A stretch of DNA of 52,275 nucleotides from Desulfovibrio sp. (lineage in GTDB: Bacteria; Bacillota; Dethiobacteria; DTU022): the NCBI GenBank assembly GCA_020060545.1, contig JAGUZX010000086.1:1-52275 (forward strand). The letters are read 5' to 3'. Position 1 is the first letter of the stretch. Each line of letters begins with the position of its first letter. The notes below the pieces were generated by a model. That model did no database searches and was not told the DNA's origin. It was given only the letters and a program-made list of their open reading frames with translations. This document shows, in pieces, positions 33,192-41,286 of this stretch. Both the position numbers and the translations under genes were made by a program.

Positions 33192-33248
33192 ATCGATAAA
33201 TATCGATATATCCAAACCTATTTTACCCGCCCTCCCTGGAAACGTCAA
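33192..33248 (-). promoter_or_regulatory. ars promoter and ArsR operator
   Basis: Minus strand: TTGACG (33248-33243), 17 bases, TAAAAT (33225-33220). Between the -10 and arsR lies the palindrome ATCGATAAATATCGAT (about 33192-33207), the expected form of an ArsR binding site near the transcription start. Confidence 0.75.
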
Positions 33249-33375
33249 TACCGGGCGCAGCCAACTAATAAAAAAATATTGGACAGATGGAAGGAATAAC
33301 ATTTTGTCTAAATGGCCGCCAATAGTAAATCTGGGGAAAAAACGCTGGACACCGTCATTAACTTAAAAACAAAAT

Positions 33376-33463
33376 CGGTGCCTGGCACCGTTGTGTCAAG
33401 TTATGTCAAGGCGGTGCCTGGCACCGTTAGGTCAAAGTTATGTCAAGTCGGTGCCTGGCACCG
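33376..33463. repeat. Three tandem GGTGCCTGGCACC palindromes
   Basis: CGGTGCCTGGCACCG occurs at 33376-33390, 33412-33426 and 33449-33463. The 21-22 base spacers all contain a TTATGTCAAG-type sequence and are near-identical, giving a period of 36-37 bp. The array lies just after the MORN gene stop. Confidence 0.9.
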
Positions 33464-33481
33464 GTGTGGTGACTGCCGGTT

Positions 33482-34924
33482 TTATTTCCCGGTAAATTTC
33501 CCTTGCCGCCAGGAACCGCTCTGCGCCGTTCCGTCCGGCAGCTTCAGCGTCCCTTTGCCGTGCATCAGGTCGTCTTTCCATTGGCCGTCGTATTCCCTGC
33601 CGTCGGGCCAGGTTTGCACGCCCCACCCCTGACGGCGGGCGTCTCTGTATTCACCGTTATACGCGGCGCCGCCGGGATAAACGGTCCGCCCCCGGCCGTG
33701 CGGCCTCCCGTCTTTGAGCTCGCCGGCGTAGGCGGCGCCGCCGGGAAAAGTGTAAGTTCCCTCGAGGGCTTTGCCGTCGTGGAAAACGCCGGCAAACCGC
33801 GCCCCGTCCGGGTAGGCGGCGACCCCGCCGCCGTGCGGTTTGCCCTCCTTCAAATCGCCGTTATATTCGGTCCCATCCGGATAGATGTAAACGCCTTGCC
33901 GGGGCGGCTGAATCCCGGCAAACTCGCCGGTCAAGCTGGAGCCGTCCGGGTAAAGAACAGTACCCCTGCCGTGCGGGAGGCCGTTTTCAAGTTCACCCTC
34001 GTATGAGGCGCCGCCGGGAAAAATAAAAACGCCGCCGGGCTCGGGCTTGCCCTCCGTAAACCGGCCGCTGAATTTGGAGCGGTCCTTATAGGTAAGCGTC
34101 CCCTGGCCGTGCGGTGCGTAGTCCTTTAACTCACCGGTGTAAACAGATCCGTCGGGATATTTGCAGGTGCCCTGGGATGAGGGTCTTCCGCCGCAGTAGA
34201 TACCGATAAAACTTGAACCGTCAGGGAAAACGGTCGCCCCCTGGCCATGGGGGAGGCCTCCCTTAACCTGCCCTTCGAACACAGCCCCGCCGGGAAAAAA
34301 ATAAACACCGTGCTCCAGCGCCTCGCCGTCTTTGAACTTGCCCTTAAAAACACCGCCGCCGGGAAATCGCAGTTCCCCCCGGCCGTGCATCCGGTTGTTG
34401 CGCCACTGGCCGGTGTACACCCGGCCGTCGGGCCAGGTTTGGGTCCCGCTGCCGTCGCGCAGATCGCTCACCCAGCCGCCGGTGTATTTTCGCCCATCGC
34501 CCCAGGTCAGCGTGCCCTCGCCGTGCATGGCTGAACCTTTCCACGATCCGGTGTAAACCCTGCCGTCGGACCAGTGATACGTGCCGCGGCCTTCATAAGA
34601 ACCCCGCACGAATTCGCCTTCGTACTTCTCGCCGTTCGGCCAGTAATAGCTCCCCCACCCGTGCATCTCGTCGCTCTGCCACTGCCCGACATAGCTTCGG
34701 CCGTCGCTGAAATAATAGGTCCCGTGGCCGTGCATTTTGTCTTCCCGCCACTCGCCCTCGTATTTTTCGCCGTTCGCCCAGAGATAGGTTCCACGCCCGT
34801 GATAAAGGCCGTTTTTCCACTCGCCCACGTACATACTGCCGTCAGGCCAGGTCAGGGTCCCCTTTCCGTTCTGTTTGCCGTTAACCAGGTCTCCTTCGTA
34901 GATCGCCCCATCCGGTAACTTCAA
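33482..34924 (-). CDS. All-MORN-repeat protein
   Basis: 480 residues built almost wholly from MORN repeats: 20 consecutive 23-residue units of the form YxGxWxxGxxHGxGTxxxPDGxx plus a final half unit (one unit has 22 residues). There is no signal peptide, membrane segment or extra domain. Units 1-8 are aromatic-rich (YVGEWKNGLYHGRGTY). Units 9-20 fall into three sets of four with matching differences, so a 92-residue block was duplicated as a whole. It starts with TTG at 34924 after AGAGGG. MORN proteins in eukaryotes bind membranes or partner proteins; bacterial ones have no settled role. It follows tatC in the same direction, 126 bp away. Confidence 0.93.
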   Translation of the reverse strand: MKLPDGAIYEGDLVNGKQNGKGTLTWPDGSMYVGEWKNGLYHGRGTYLWANGEKYEGEWREDKMHGHGTYYFSDGRSYVGQWQSDEMHGWGSYYWPNGEKYEGEFVRGSYEGRGTYHWSDGRVYTGSWKGSAMHGEGTLTWGDGRKYTGGWVSDLRDGSGTQTWPDGRVYTGQWRNNRMHGRGELRFPGGGVFKGKFKDGEALEHGVYFFPGGAVFEGQVKGGLPHGQGATVFPDGSSFIGIYCGGRPSSQGTCKYPDGSVYTGELKDYAPHGQGTLTYKDRSKFSGRFTEGKPEPGGVFIFPGGASYEGELENGLPHGRGTVLYPDGSSLTGEFAGIQPPRQGVYIYPDGTEYNGDLKEGKPHGGGVAAYPDGARFAGVFHDGKALEGTYTFPGGAAYAGELKDGRPHGRGRTVYPGGAAYNGEYRDARRQGWGVQTWPDGREYDGQWKDDLMHGKGTLKLPDGTAQSGSWRQGKFTGK

Positions 34925-35050
34925 TTCCCTCTACCCTTCTTTTATCTTTGCTCGAACAGGCTAAATTGCCACGGAAACACAATTATCTTACATTTCTTCA
35001 GCTTTAACCCATTTTCCTGCAACCCGGCAAGATAATCGGCTGGCGGGCGT

Positions 35051-35785
35051 TTAATCGGCGGAGGTTTGCGCGGCATCACGGCGAACCGGTTTTCGCTGGA
35101 CAAGGTAGACCAGGAAAATACCCAGCTCATAGAGCAGGAGCAAGGGGACGGCCATCAAGATTTGGGAGAATACATCCGGCGGGGTCAGCAGCGCGGCGAT
35201 AGTGACAAAAAAAAGCAGGGCGTACTTGCGGTTGCGGCGTAAAAAGGAGGTGGTCACCAGGCCGATCCGCCCCAGGAACCAGAATACGACGGGAAGCTGG
35301 AAGACAAGGCCGAAAGAAAACATAAAGGTTACGGCAAACGAGATATAGCTGGCCACGCTGAACTCGGCCTCCAGGTCGGGGGCGGAATACCCGACCAGAA
35401 AATTCAAGACAAACGGAAAAACTACAAAATAGTTGAAAGAGAGGCCCGAGATAAAAAGAAGATACATGGAGAGCACGAGCAGGAAAGCAGACTTTTTTAA
35501 GCGCCTGTTTGCCACCGCGAGCAGGGCGACCGACTGGTAAAGGATTAAAGGCAGCATGATCAAGGCGGCGGCGGTAAAAGAAAGCCTTAAGTTTGCCAGG
35601 AGCGCCTCGGCAGGGGTAATGTAGATTATCTTCATCTCCAAACCCCCGGCGGGCCGCATCAGGAGCAGGCGAATTTTCTCGACAAAGGTAAAACAGGCGG
35701 CAGCGGTAATCAATACCGCCGCCGCGGTTATGGCCAGGCGTTTGCGTAGTTCTCTCCACAGGAGGGTCATCTTTTCCCGGTGCAT
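35051..35785 (-). CDS. tatC: Sec-independent protein translocase TatC
   Basis: 244 residues with six membrane segments. TatC features are an N-terminal LLWRELRKRLAITAAAVLI, the periplasmic YITPAEALLANLRLSF, FNYFVVFPFVLNFLVGY, and FSFGLVFQLPVVFWFLGRIGLV followed by RRNRKYALLFFVTIAALLTPPDVFSQILMAVPLLLLYELGIFLVYL. GGGGAGGCAGCG precedes the ATG. TatC recognises twin-arginine signal peptides and works with TatA, which is not in the window. None of the exported proteins here has an obvious RRxFLK signal. Confidence 0.92.
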   Translation of the reverse strand: MHREKMTLLWRELRKRLAITAAAVLITAAACFTFVEKIRLLLMRPAGGLEMKIIYITPAEALLANLRLSFTAAALIMLPLILYQSVALLAVANRRLKKSAFLLVLSMYLLFISGLSFNYFVVFPFVLNFLVGYSAPDLEAEFSVASYISFAVTFMFSFGLVFQLPVVFWFLGRIGLVTTSFLRRNRKYALLFFVTIAALLTPPDVFSQILMAVPLLLLYELGIFLVYLVQRKPVRRDAAQTSAD

Positions 35786-35812
35786 CGCTGCCTCCCCGCC
35801 GGTTGTATTACT

Positions 35813-36652
35813 TTAACGGTCTGTTCCGTTGCCGGTAGAATTTTCAGTTTCATCCGGCGCCTGCAGCCGCGCCTGGTAGTTTTTGGCAGCCTGGTAAAGC
35901 TCACCGGACTCCGGCTCGCCGGCCAGGATTACGGCCAGCTGCTCCAGGGCGGTTTCGGTGTCACCGACGTATTCTCCCATCAGCCAGGCATAGTAGTAGC
36001 GATCCGGGTTTTCCAGCTCGCCGGCAGCCAGCTTCGGCTCCATATATTCCCGCAGCCATGCCGCCTCCTCCTGAACCAGCTCTTCCTGCTCCATGCTGTG
36101 CAGGAGGCTGATTATAAAAAGGTTATAGCGGGGATCCGGCTTCCGGTGGAGCAGCTCCCGCACACTTAAGATTTCCGCCAGGACCAGCGCCTCGTCTTCC
36201 TCGACAGCCCGGTAGACATCAAGAAAACCGATGCGGTGCGCCGCCTCCTCCGGTTCAAGTTCGATCAGGGACCGGAAAACCAGGATCAGTTTCTCCCGGT
36301 AACCCAGCAGCCTTTCAGCATCGCCGTCGGACGGCTCCACCACCGCTACCAGCTCCTGGGCATAGATTAATTCGTGATACTTTTCCACCAGGCTTTTTAA
36401 TATCGCCGCGGTGGGTCCGTACTGCTTGATATAGGTTTCCCGGTTCTCCACTTCTCTTTCGAGGGCGTCACGGTACGCCTTCAGATCCGGGCCGGGGTTG
36501 GTATTACCGCCGGGAGGGCCCGAAAAAATACTGCCCCCACCCATTATGACCGCCGAAAGCAGCATCCCGCCGGCGATTATGGCCGCCACGATCGAAGCCC
36601 AACGCTGCTTGCGGATACTTTTTCGTTTACCTTTTCCTTTTTTTTGAGCCAC
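35813..36652 (-). CDS. Membrane-anchored protein with TPR-like helical domain, unknown function
   Basis: 279 residues starting with GTG at 36652 (GAGGGG upstream). A strongly basic N-terminus (AQKKGKGKRKSIRKQR) precedes one membrane helix (ASIVAAIIAGGMLLSAVIMGG). The outside part is helical with TPR-like spacing (YRDALEREVENRETYIKQYG; YYAWLMGEYVGDTETALEQL) and a Ser/Thr/Asn end. I do not recognise a named family. It is in line with the zinc-ribbon, Nif3 and TrmK genes upstream and tatC downstream. Confidence 0.7.
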   Translation of the reverse strand: MAQKKGKGKRKSIRKQRWASIVAAIIAGGMLLSAVIMGGGSIFSGPPGGNTNPGPDLKAYRDALEREVENRETYIKQYGPTAAILKSLVEKYHELIYAQELVAVVEPSDGDAERLLGYREKLILVFRSLIELEPEEAAHRIGFLDVYRAVEEDEALVLAEILSVRELLHRKPDPRYNLFIISLLHSMEQEELVQEEAAWLREYMEPKLAAGELENPDRYYYAWLMGEYVGDTETALEQLAVILAGEPESGELYQAAKNYQARLQAPDETENSTGNGTDR

Positions 36653-36744
36653 CGTTAACCCCTCTCATTTTTCAGCTTGCCGGAAAGGCGGTCAACCGCC
36701 GCCATCGCTGTCCCATACCAGGAAGTATTATATAACTTATCCCG

Positions 36745-37479
36745 CTATTGTTCAACACCGTCGTTTTGGCGGTCGGACTTAATCAAAAGGCGCCCGCAGC
36801 TTTCACAGTAAACCAGGGCCTGCGGGTTGTAAAGGAAGCCGCGCTGGGCTGAAGAGATAAAGACACGGCATCCCTCGCAAATATCGTTGACTACCCGGGC
36901 CAAGCCTCTGCCATGGTGCCGCTGAGCCATGATGTTGTAACGCTCCAGCCACCGCGGTTCAATCCGGCCGGCCAGCGCGGCCCGTTCCGCCTGGAGCCGC
37001 TCTTTCGTTTCGCTGAGGCCGGCCAACTGCTCCTCCAGCTGCCGCTCCTTCTCCAGCAGCTCCTGCGCCTGGGCGGCGCCCCTGGAATGCATGCCTTGCA
37101 GCAGCCGCTCCAGTTCTTCGACCGCTTCCATCAGGGCCAGGGTTTCTTCTTCCAGGGCCTGCTGCTCCTTGACCAGGAAGTTCAGCTTCTTTTCCATCTG
37201 CTCCAGCTCCTTGATATTGCCGACCTCTCCGCCGTAAAGTTTTTTATGCAGCGCTTCCCGCTCAGATGATTTCTTCAGCAAATCCAGTTCTAAATTTTTC
37301 AGCTTCCGGCGCAGCTCCTTCAAGCGGTTTTCTTCACCCTCCGTTTCGGTTTTCAGGCTTTCGGCCATTTCTCCCGCCTCCCGCACTGACTCACGGAGCG
37401 GGGTGTTCTCGATCTCTTCGGTTAAGGCAGCGATGGATAAGTCCAGTTCTTGCAAATCCCATAACAGTTTTAGTTGCAT
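36745..37479 (-). CDS. C4-type zinc ribbon protein with long coiled coil (HP0958/CdsZ-like)
   Basis: 244 residues. About 190 residues are coiled coil (ALTEEIENTPLRESVREAG; ELEQMEKKLNFLVKEQQALE), followed by a C-terminal zinc ribbon with CEGCRVFISSAQRG and VYCESCGRLLI. This is the zf-RING_7 family often found next to Nif3 in Firmicutes. A HP0958 relative in Helicobacter links flagellar export and mRNA, but the role in Firmicutes is unknown. The gene follows nif3 by 49 bases. Confidence 0.85.
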   Translation of the reverse strand: MQLKLLWDLQELDLSIAALTEEIENTPLRESVREAGEMAESLKTETEGEENRLKELRRKLKNLELDLLKKSSEREALHKKLYGGEVGNIKELEQMEKKLNFLVKEQQALEEETLALMEAVEELERLLQGMHSRGAAQAQELLEKERQLEEQLAGLSETKERLQAERAALAGRIEPRWLERYNIMAQRHHGRGLARVVNDICEGCRVFISSAQRGFLYNPQALVYCESCGRLLIKSDRQNDGVEQ

Positions 37480-37528
37480 TTTGCCTGGTCGCTCCTTTCA
37501 TTACTAAAAAAGGCAGGTAACTTTTTAC

Positions 37529-38662
37529 CTATCCTTCGAAATAAGACCAGTCCGGCTGCGCCGGACCGGCCAGAACAACGCCGGTGGTATAACCGTCCTG
37601 GAGCAGCCGCTCCCGGAGATAATCCCCCAGGAAAGACACGACCGGCCGCTCGGTGCCGTAGTGGCCGGCGTCAATCAGCCCCATCCGCACGGCTGCCGCT
37701 TTTTTAAAATCGTGGTAGCGAAAATCGCCGGAAATAAAGAGCTCGGCGCCCAGGGCGGCGGCGGTTTCGACCAGGGCGCCGCCGCTGCCGCTGCAAACCG
37801 CAACCCGGCGGAAGCGAGCTTGGCCTGCCGGGGCCCAGTAGCGCAGCGTGGATAGGCCCAGCTGCTCGCGGCAGCGCTGGAGCACCTCTTCCAGGGAGAG
37901 GGGCGGGTCCAGGAAACCGATCAACCCCAACCCGATTGGTTCGCCTTCCCTGGCCAGTTCGTAAAGGTCATAAGCCACCTCTTCGTAAGGGTGCGCCGCC
38001 AGGAGTGCCTCGAGGACCGCTTTGCGCCTGGAAGCCGGCAGGATCGTTTCCAGGCGGAGCTCCTCCACCTTCTCCAGCCGCCCCCGGCTGCCGATGAAAG
38101 GGTTTGTCCCCTCGCGCGGCATGAAGGTGCCGGTGCCGCGGGCCTGGAAAGAGCAGTGGCTGTAAGCGCCGATCCAGCCCGCCCCGGCTTGCGCCAAGGC
38201 CTCGCGGACGGTGTCCGCGTGGCTTTCCGGCACAAAAATGACCAGCTTATAAAGGCGATCCGAACCAGTCACCTCGATCACCCGGCGCCCCGCGGCGGAA
38301 AGGCCGACCAGCTCCGCCAGCAGGTGGTTGAGACCCCGGGGGGCGGCGTCCAGATTGGTATGGGCGCTGTAAACATTAATCTTATTCCGAATTGTCGAAG
38401 CAATTAAGGCGCCGGCAGGACGGGTCTCGTCCACCGCCTGCAGCGGCCGGTAGAGCAGCGGGTGGTGCGTCACCACCAGGTTGGCCTGCAGCCGGAGCGC
38501 CTCTTCTAAAACCCACTCGTCCAGCTCCAGCGCGACCAGCACCCTCTCCACCGGGGCGCGGCGGTCCCCTACCTGCAGGCCTACGGGGTCACCGGGCAGG
38601 GCCAGCTCAACGGGGGCCAAAAGTTCGATATAATCAGCGATGGTCTCCACTGTCGCCAACAA
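37529..38662 (-). CDS. Nif3-like dinuclear metal-centre protein (YqfO type)
   Basis: 377 residues. N-terminal and C-terminal halves of the Nif3 domain bear the metal ligands in LVVTHHPLLYRPL, VYSAHTNLDAAPRGLNHLL and LIDAGHYGTERPVVSF. The insertion at about 120-240 (LYKLVIFVPESHADTVREAL; HPYEEVAYDLYELA) is the PII-like domain of the YqfO subgroup. Sometimes annotated as GTP cyclohydrolase 1 type 2, but its physiological reaction is not established. The first 29 bases overlap the trmK end. Confidence 0.9.
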   Translation of the reverse strand: MLATVETIADYIELLAPVELALPGDPVGLQVGDRRAPVERVLVALELDEWVLEEALRLQANLVVTHHPLLYRPLQAVDETRPAGALIASTIRNKINVYSAHTNLDAAPRGLNHLLAELVGLSAAGRRVIEVTGSDRLYKLVIFVPESHADTVREALAQAGAGWIGAYSHCSFQARGTGTFMPREGTNPFIGSRGRLEKVEELRLETILPASRRKAVLEALLAAHPYEEVAYDLYELAREGEPIGLGLIGFLDPPLSLEEVLQRCREQLGLSTLRYWAPAGQARFRRVAVCSGSGGALVETAAALGAELFISGDFRYHDFKKAAAVRMGLIDAGHYGTERPVVSFLGDYLRERLLQDGYTTGVVLAGPAQPDWSYFEG

Positions 38663-39347
38663 GGGCCAGCACCTCCGTCAGGCGGGCTTCTTTTTCCCTG
38701 AAATAGGCCTGTTTGAATTTACTCTCCCGGCGCCCGGAACTTTGCAGCGCGGCGGCGATCGCGCGGCAGCGGCCGATTTTTTGTTTGATCAAAGCCGCCA
38801 GCAGCGGGTCTCTCTCCCGGACCAGGCAGGGCCCCAGCTCAAAGAGCAGCGGATCGGCGACCGCCTGCCGGCCCCGCCCGACTGCCATGATCTCGTAAAT
38901 CTTCGCCCCTTCCCTGACCAGCCGCTCTGAAACCAGGCGCATTCCATGAGCCACCAGCCAGCGGCGCAGTAGCGGCGTTTCCTGCATCGGCTGCAGGATC
39001 AGCATTTGAAACCAGTCCCACTTTTCACGGGACGCCAGCAGCATCCGGCAGATCGCGCGCCCTCCCAGGCCGGCAATAACCACGATCTCGACCCCGTCTT
39101 CACGGCGGAGCGGTTTGAGGCCGTCACCCAGGCGCAGCTCGATCTTGTAATTGTGATTAAACAGGTTCAGAGACTGCCTGGCCCTGTTCAGGGTGCTGAG
39201 ACGGTTTTCCACGGCGATCACTTTACGGGCCAGCCCTTCCTGGACGAGGAAAATGGGCAGGAAAGCGTGGTCGGTGCCGATATCGGCCACAACGCTGCCT
39301 TCCGGAACTAAAGACGCCAGGGCGGCAAGGCGCGTTCTTAAGCGCAT
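38634..39347 (-). CDS. trmK: tRNA (adenine-N1)-methyltransferase TrmK
   Basis: 237 residues. SAM-binding motif VVADIGTDHAFLPIFLVQ, IELRLGDGLKPLR, VVIAGLGGRAICRMLL and LILQPMQETPLLRRWLVAHG are characteristic of TrmK (YqfN), which methylates A22 of tRNA. The C-terminal coiled-coil part (IKQKIGRCRAIAAALQ) is also typical. GAGGGTGAAGGG precedes the ATG. It heads the trmK-nif3-zinc ribbon cluster that usually follows sigA in Firmicutes; here the gene upstream is instead a phage-type amidase. Confidence 0.92.
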   Translation of the reverse strand: MRLRTRLAALASLVPEGSVVADIGTDHAFLPIFLVQEGLARKVIAVENRLSTLNRARQSLNLFNHNYKIELRLGDGLKPLRREDGVEIVVIAGLGGRAICRMLLASREKWDWFQMLILQPMQETPLLRRWLVAHGMRLVSERLVREGAKIYEIMAVGRGRQAVADPLLFELGPCLVRERDPLLAALIKQKIGRCRAIAAALQSSGRRESKFKQAYFREKEARLTEVLALVGDSGDHR

Positions 39348-39440
39348 CCCTTCACCCTCTTGACTGCAGCTATTCTGTAGAGATACTATAACCTAATTCC
39401 ATAGAAAATATTTAATTCCTGCCCGTAATGCAACCCCGAT

Positions 39441-39475
39441 TATTAAGTTATGGTGCCTGGCACCATAACTTAATA
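39441..39475. repeat. Perfect 17-bp-arm palindrome around GGTGCC-T-GGCACC
   Basis: Arms 39441-39457 and 39459-39475 are exact complements with a single central T. A partial GGCGCCAGGCACC copy follows at 39481-39493. It lies between the amidase stop and trmK. Confidence 0.95.
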
Positions 39476-39525
39476 AAATTGGCGCCAGGCACCGGAGTGA
39501 GCTAAACCCGGCTGGGGGCGGCGGC

Positions 39526-40665
39526 TTACGATACGCCTAACAGCTCCTTTAACTTTTCCAGCAGCAACTGGATAAGGCGGATAATCCAGGGGATGGACGG
39601 GTCCGGCTGGCCCGGGGACGGAGGTTCGCCGGGCTCGCCGCCGCTCTCCCCGGGAGCCTCGGGGGGGTGGCCGGTAAGCAAAAGCGGCCCCAGGTAGCCG
39701 CGCACAATCGTGGAACCGTAATTGGGGTCCGGAGCCCACTTCCCACCAAGCGCTTCCACCGTTTTCACCGTTCCGGCCCAGGGCGTCTTCTTGATCACCC
39801 AGTAGCGGCCGTGCGGGATGCCCACGGGCTCCAACCCCACGTAGGCGGCGATGTGGTTGAAATGCCCCCTGACCCCGTCTTCGGGGGTAGGGAAAGACTC
39901 GTGGTCCGACGCGGCGTCGCCAGCAGGGTTGGCTGTTTTAATTCCGGCCCAGTTGTTCTGCTCGGGGAGAACCACCCCGCCGTAGCGGCCGAAAGCGGTT
40001 TCCCTGGCGCTCTGGGCATAGAGCACCTCGGGCCTGATCCCGGTCAGGACGCCGTAGCGCCAGTAAAAAGGGGCGATGTCGATAAACCGCTGGTGGGCCA
40101 GCCTGGCACGGGCCCATTCCTGCGCCTGTCTGACCGCGGCCTGCGCGGTGCCGGTTATCGGTGTAGCTATTTGCGGCGTCAGGTAAGAACGCACCGCGGC
40201 CAGGAAACCGGTCCACCCCTCCACCCGTCCCCGGAGCACCCGGGGGCAGTTTTTCCCCGACCAGTGGTAGTGCTGCTTGACGCGATCGGGATCAAGGCCA
40301 AAGTCCCGGAGCAGCTTTGCCGTCAGCCAGGCGGCGTTGGCCTCGGCCCCGGGCCTGTCGCCGTCCCGGTTTTCGCAGATCTCGATACCGATACTCTGGC
40401 GGTTACCGGCGCCGTCCGTCCCGTCACCGGCGTGCCAGCCGTTTTCGTTCAAGGGCAGGTGCTGGTAAATAACCCTGTCGTCCACGGTAAAGTGCCAGCC
40501 GGCAAGCAAATCGGGGGCTGTTTTAACATAGTTGGCATGGGCCCGGGCATCCGCCCCGGCCTGCGTGTTGGCGGTGTCGTGAATGGTAATATAGCGCGGA
40601 TCGAGTTTATACCCGGGACGGTTCCTCCTGCCGTACGGGATAAAGTCCTGGACAATTCCTACCAT
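39526..40665 (-). CDS. N-acetylmuramoyl-L-alanine amidase with glucosaminidase-like domain
   Basis: 379 residues from the ATG at 40665; GGAGGTG six bases upstream fixes this start. Residues about 20-155 are an Amidase_2 domain with the zinc ligands in YITIHDTANT, GWHAGD and the late H-x-x-x-C of QHYHWSGKNCPR. After a linker, residues 190-320 resemble a Glucosaminidase (LytD-like) domain: IRPEVLYAQSARETAFGRYG and NNWAGIKTANPAGD. A Pro/Gly-rich tail ends in a hydrophobic helix. Two lytic activities in one protein is typical of phage endolysins and autolysins. The holin-like gene precedes it by 15 bases. Confidence 0.87.
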   Translation of the reverse strand: MVGIVQDFIPYGRRNRPGYKLDPRYITIHDTANTQAGADARAHANYVKTAPDLLAGWHFTVDDRVIYQHLPLNENGWHAGDGTDGAGNRQSIGIEICENRDGDRPGAEANAAWLTAKLLRDFGLDPDRVKQHYHWSGKNCPRVLRGRVEGWTGFLAAVRSYLTPQIATPITGTAQAAVRQAQEWARARLAHQRFIDIAPFYWRYGVLTGIRPEVLYAQSARETAFGRYGGVVLPEQNNWAGIKTANPAGDAASDHESFPTPEDGVRGHFNHIAAYVGLEPVGIPHGRYWVIKKTPWAGTVKTVEALGGKWAPDPNYGSTIVRGYLGPLLLTGHPPEAPGESGGEPGEPPSPGQPDPSIPWIIRLIQLLLEKLKELLGVS

Positions 40666-40680
40666 CGTGATCACCTCCGC

Positions 40681-41019
40681 TTACAGTCCCGGTTCGACGT
40701 CGATCGGTTTCTTGTCGCGCCTGATCCCGTCAATTAAACCAAGCAGGTCGTGCCAGAGATTGGAGATCCGCCCGCTTAAGGCACCGGTCAAAAAGGTGCC
40801 CAGGTAGGGAATCAAAAAAGGAACTCCGGCCGCTTGAAAGAGATCGAATTTCAGGGCGGCGCATGCGACAACGGCCAGCAGCAGCACACCGAGCCGGTCA
40901 ATAGGAACGCCTTTCTGTTTTTTGAGCTTGATTAATCCGGAAGGCCAGGCCGGTTTCAGCCCCTCCCAAACCGCTTCAACTACGGCGGCAACAATAAATA
41001 ACGCTAATAGCTCTTTCAT
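40681..41019 (-). CDS. Holin-like small membrane protein
   Basis: 112 residues from the ATG at 41019 (GGAGGAGG upstream); the open frame beyond it is not coding. Three hydrophobic stretches (LLALFIVAAVVEAVWEGL; LGVLLLAVVACAALKF; PFLIPYLGTFLTGALSG) and a charged C-terminus are compatible with a phage holin. It is 15 bases ahead of an endolysin-like amidase. No other phage gene is present, so the pair could be a retained lysis cassette or one used in sporulation or cell-wall turnover. The holin function is inferred from context. Confidence 0.6.
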   Translation of the reverse strand: MKELLALFIVAAVVEAVWEGLKPAWPSGLIKLKKQKGVPIDRLGVLLLAVVACAALKFDLFQAAGVPFLIPYLGTFLTGALSGRISNLWHDLLGLIDGIRRDKKPIDVEPGL

Positions 41020-41286
41020 GGAAAACCTCCTCCGATGATAATCGCCCGGGGGTTGCATAACCCTGTTTACTTTCTTCTTTATCATAGTCAACAGGACCCG
41101 GTTTTGAATCTTGTCCGGAAAGGGATGGTTGCAGTTTTCAAGTGCTTTGACACTCTTCCAACCATATTGACGCATTTGGCTCCCGATCTCCTCCTGAAAA
41201 GCCTGCACGGCTAGACTTTTAACTTTTCCGGAGGGTATATACAGTAAGATTGCGACAGGCGGACGGGATCGAAGGAGGTTGAACCA

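Noticed and set aside
33376-33463. CRISPR array
   Set aside because: There are three 15-bp palindromes with a 36-37 bp period, but the spacers are nearly the same as each other and no cas gene is present. The core also occurs singly elsewhere.
39667-40737. 356-codon plus-strand frame opposite the amidase
   Set aside because: Antisense shadow of a clearly real amidase gene.
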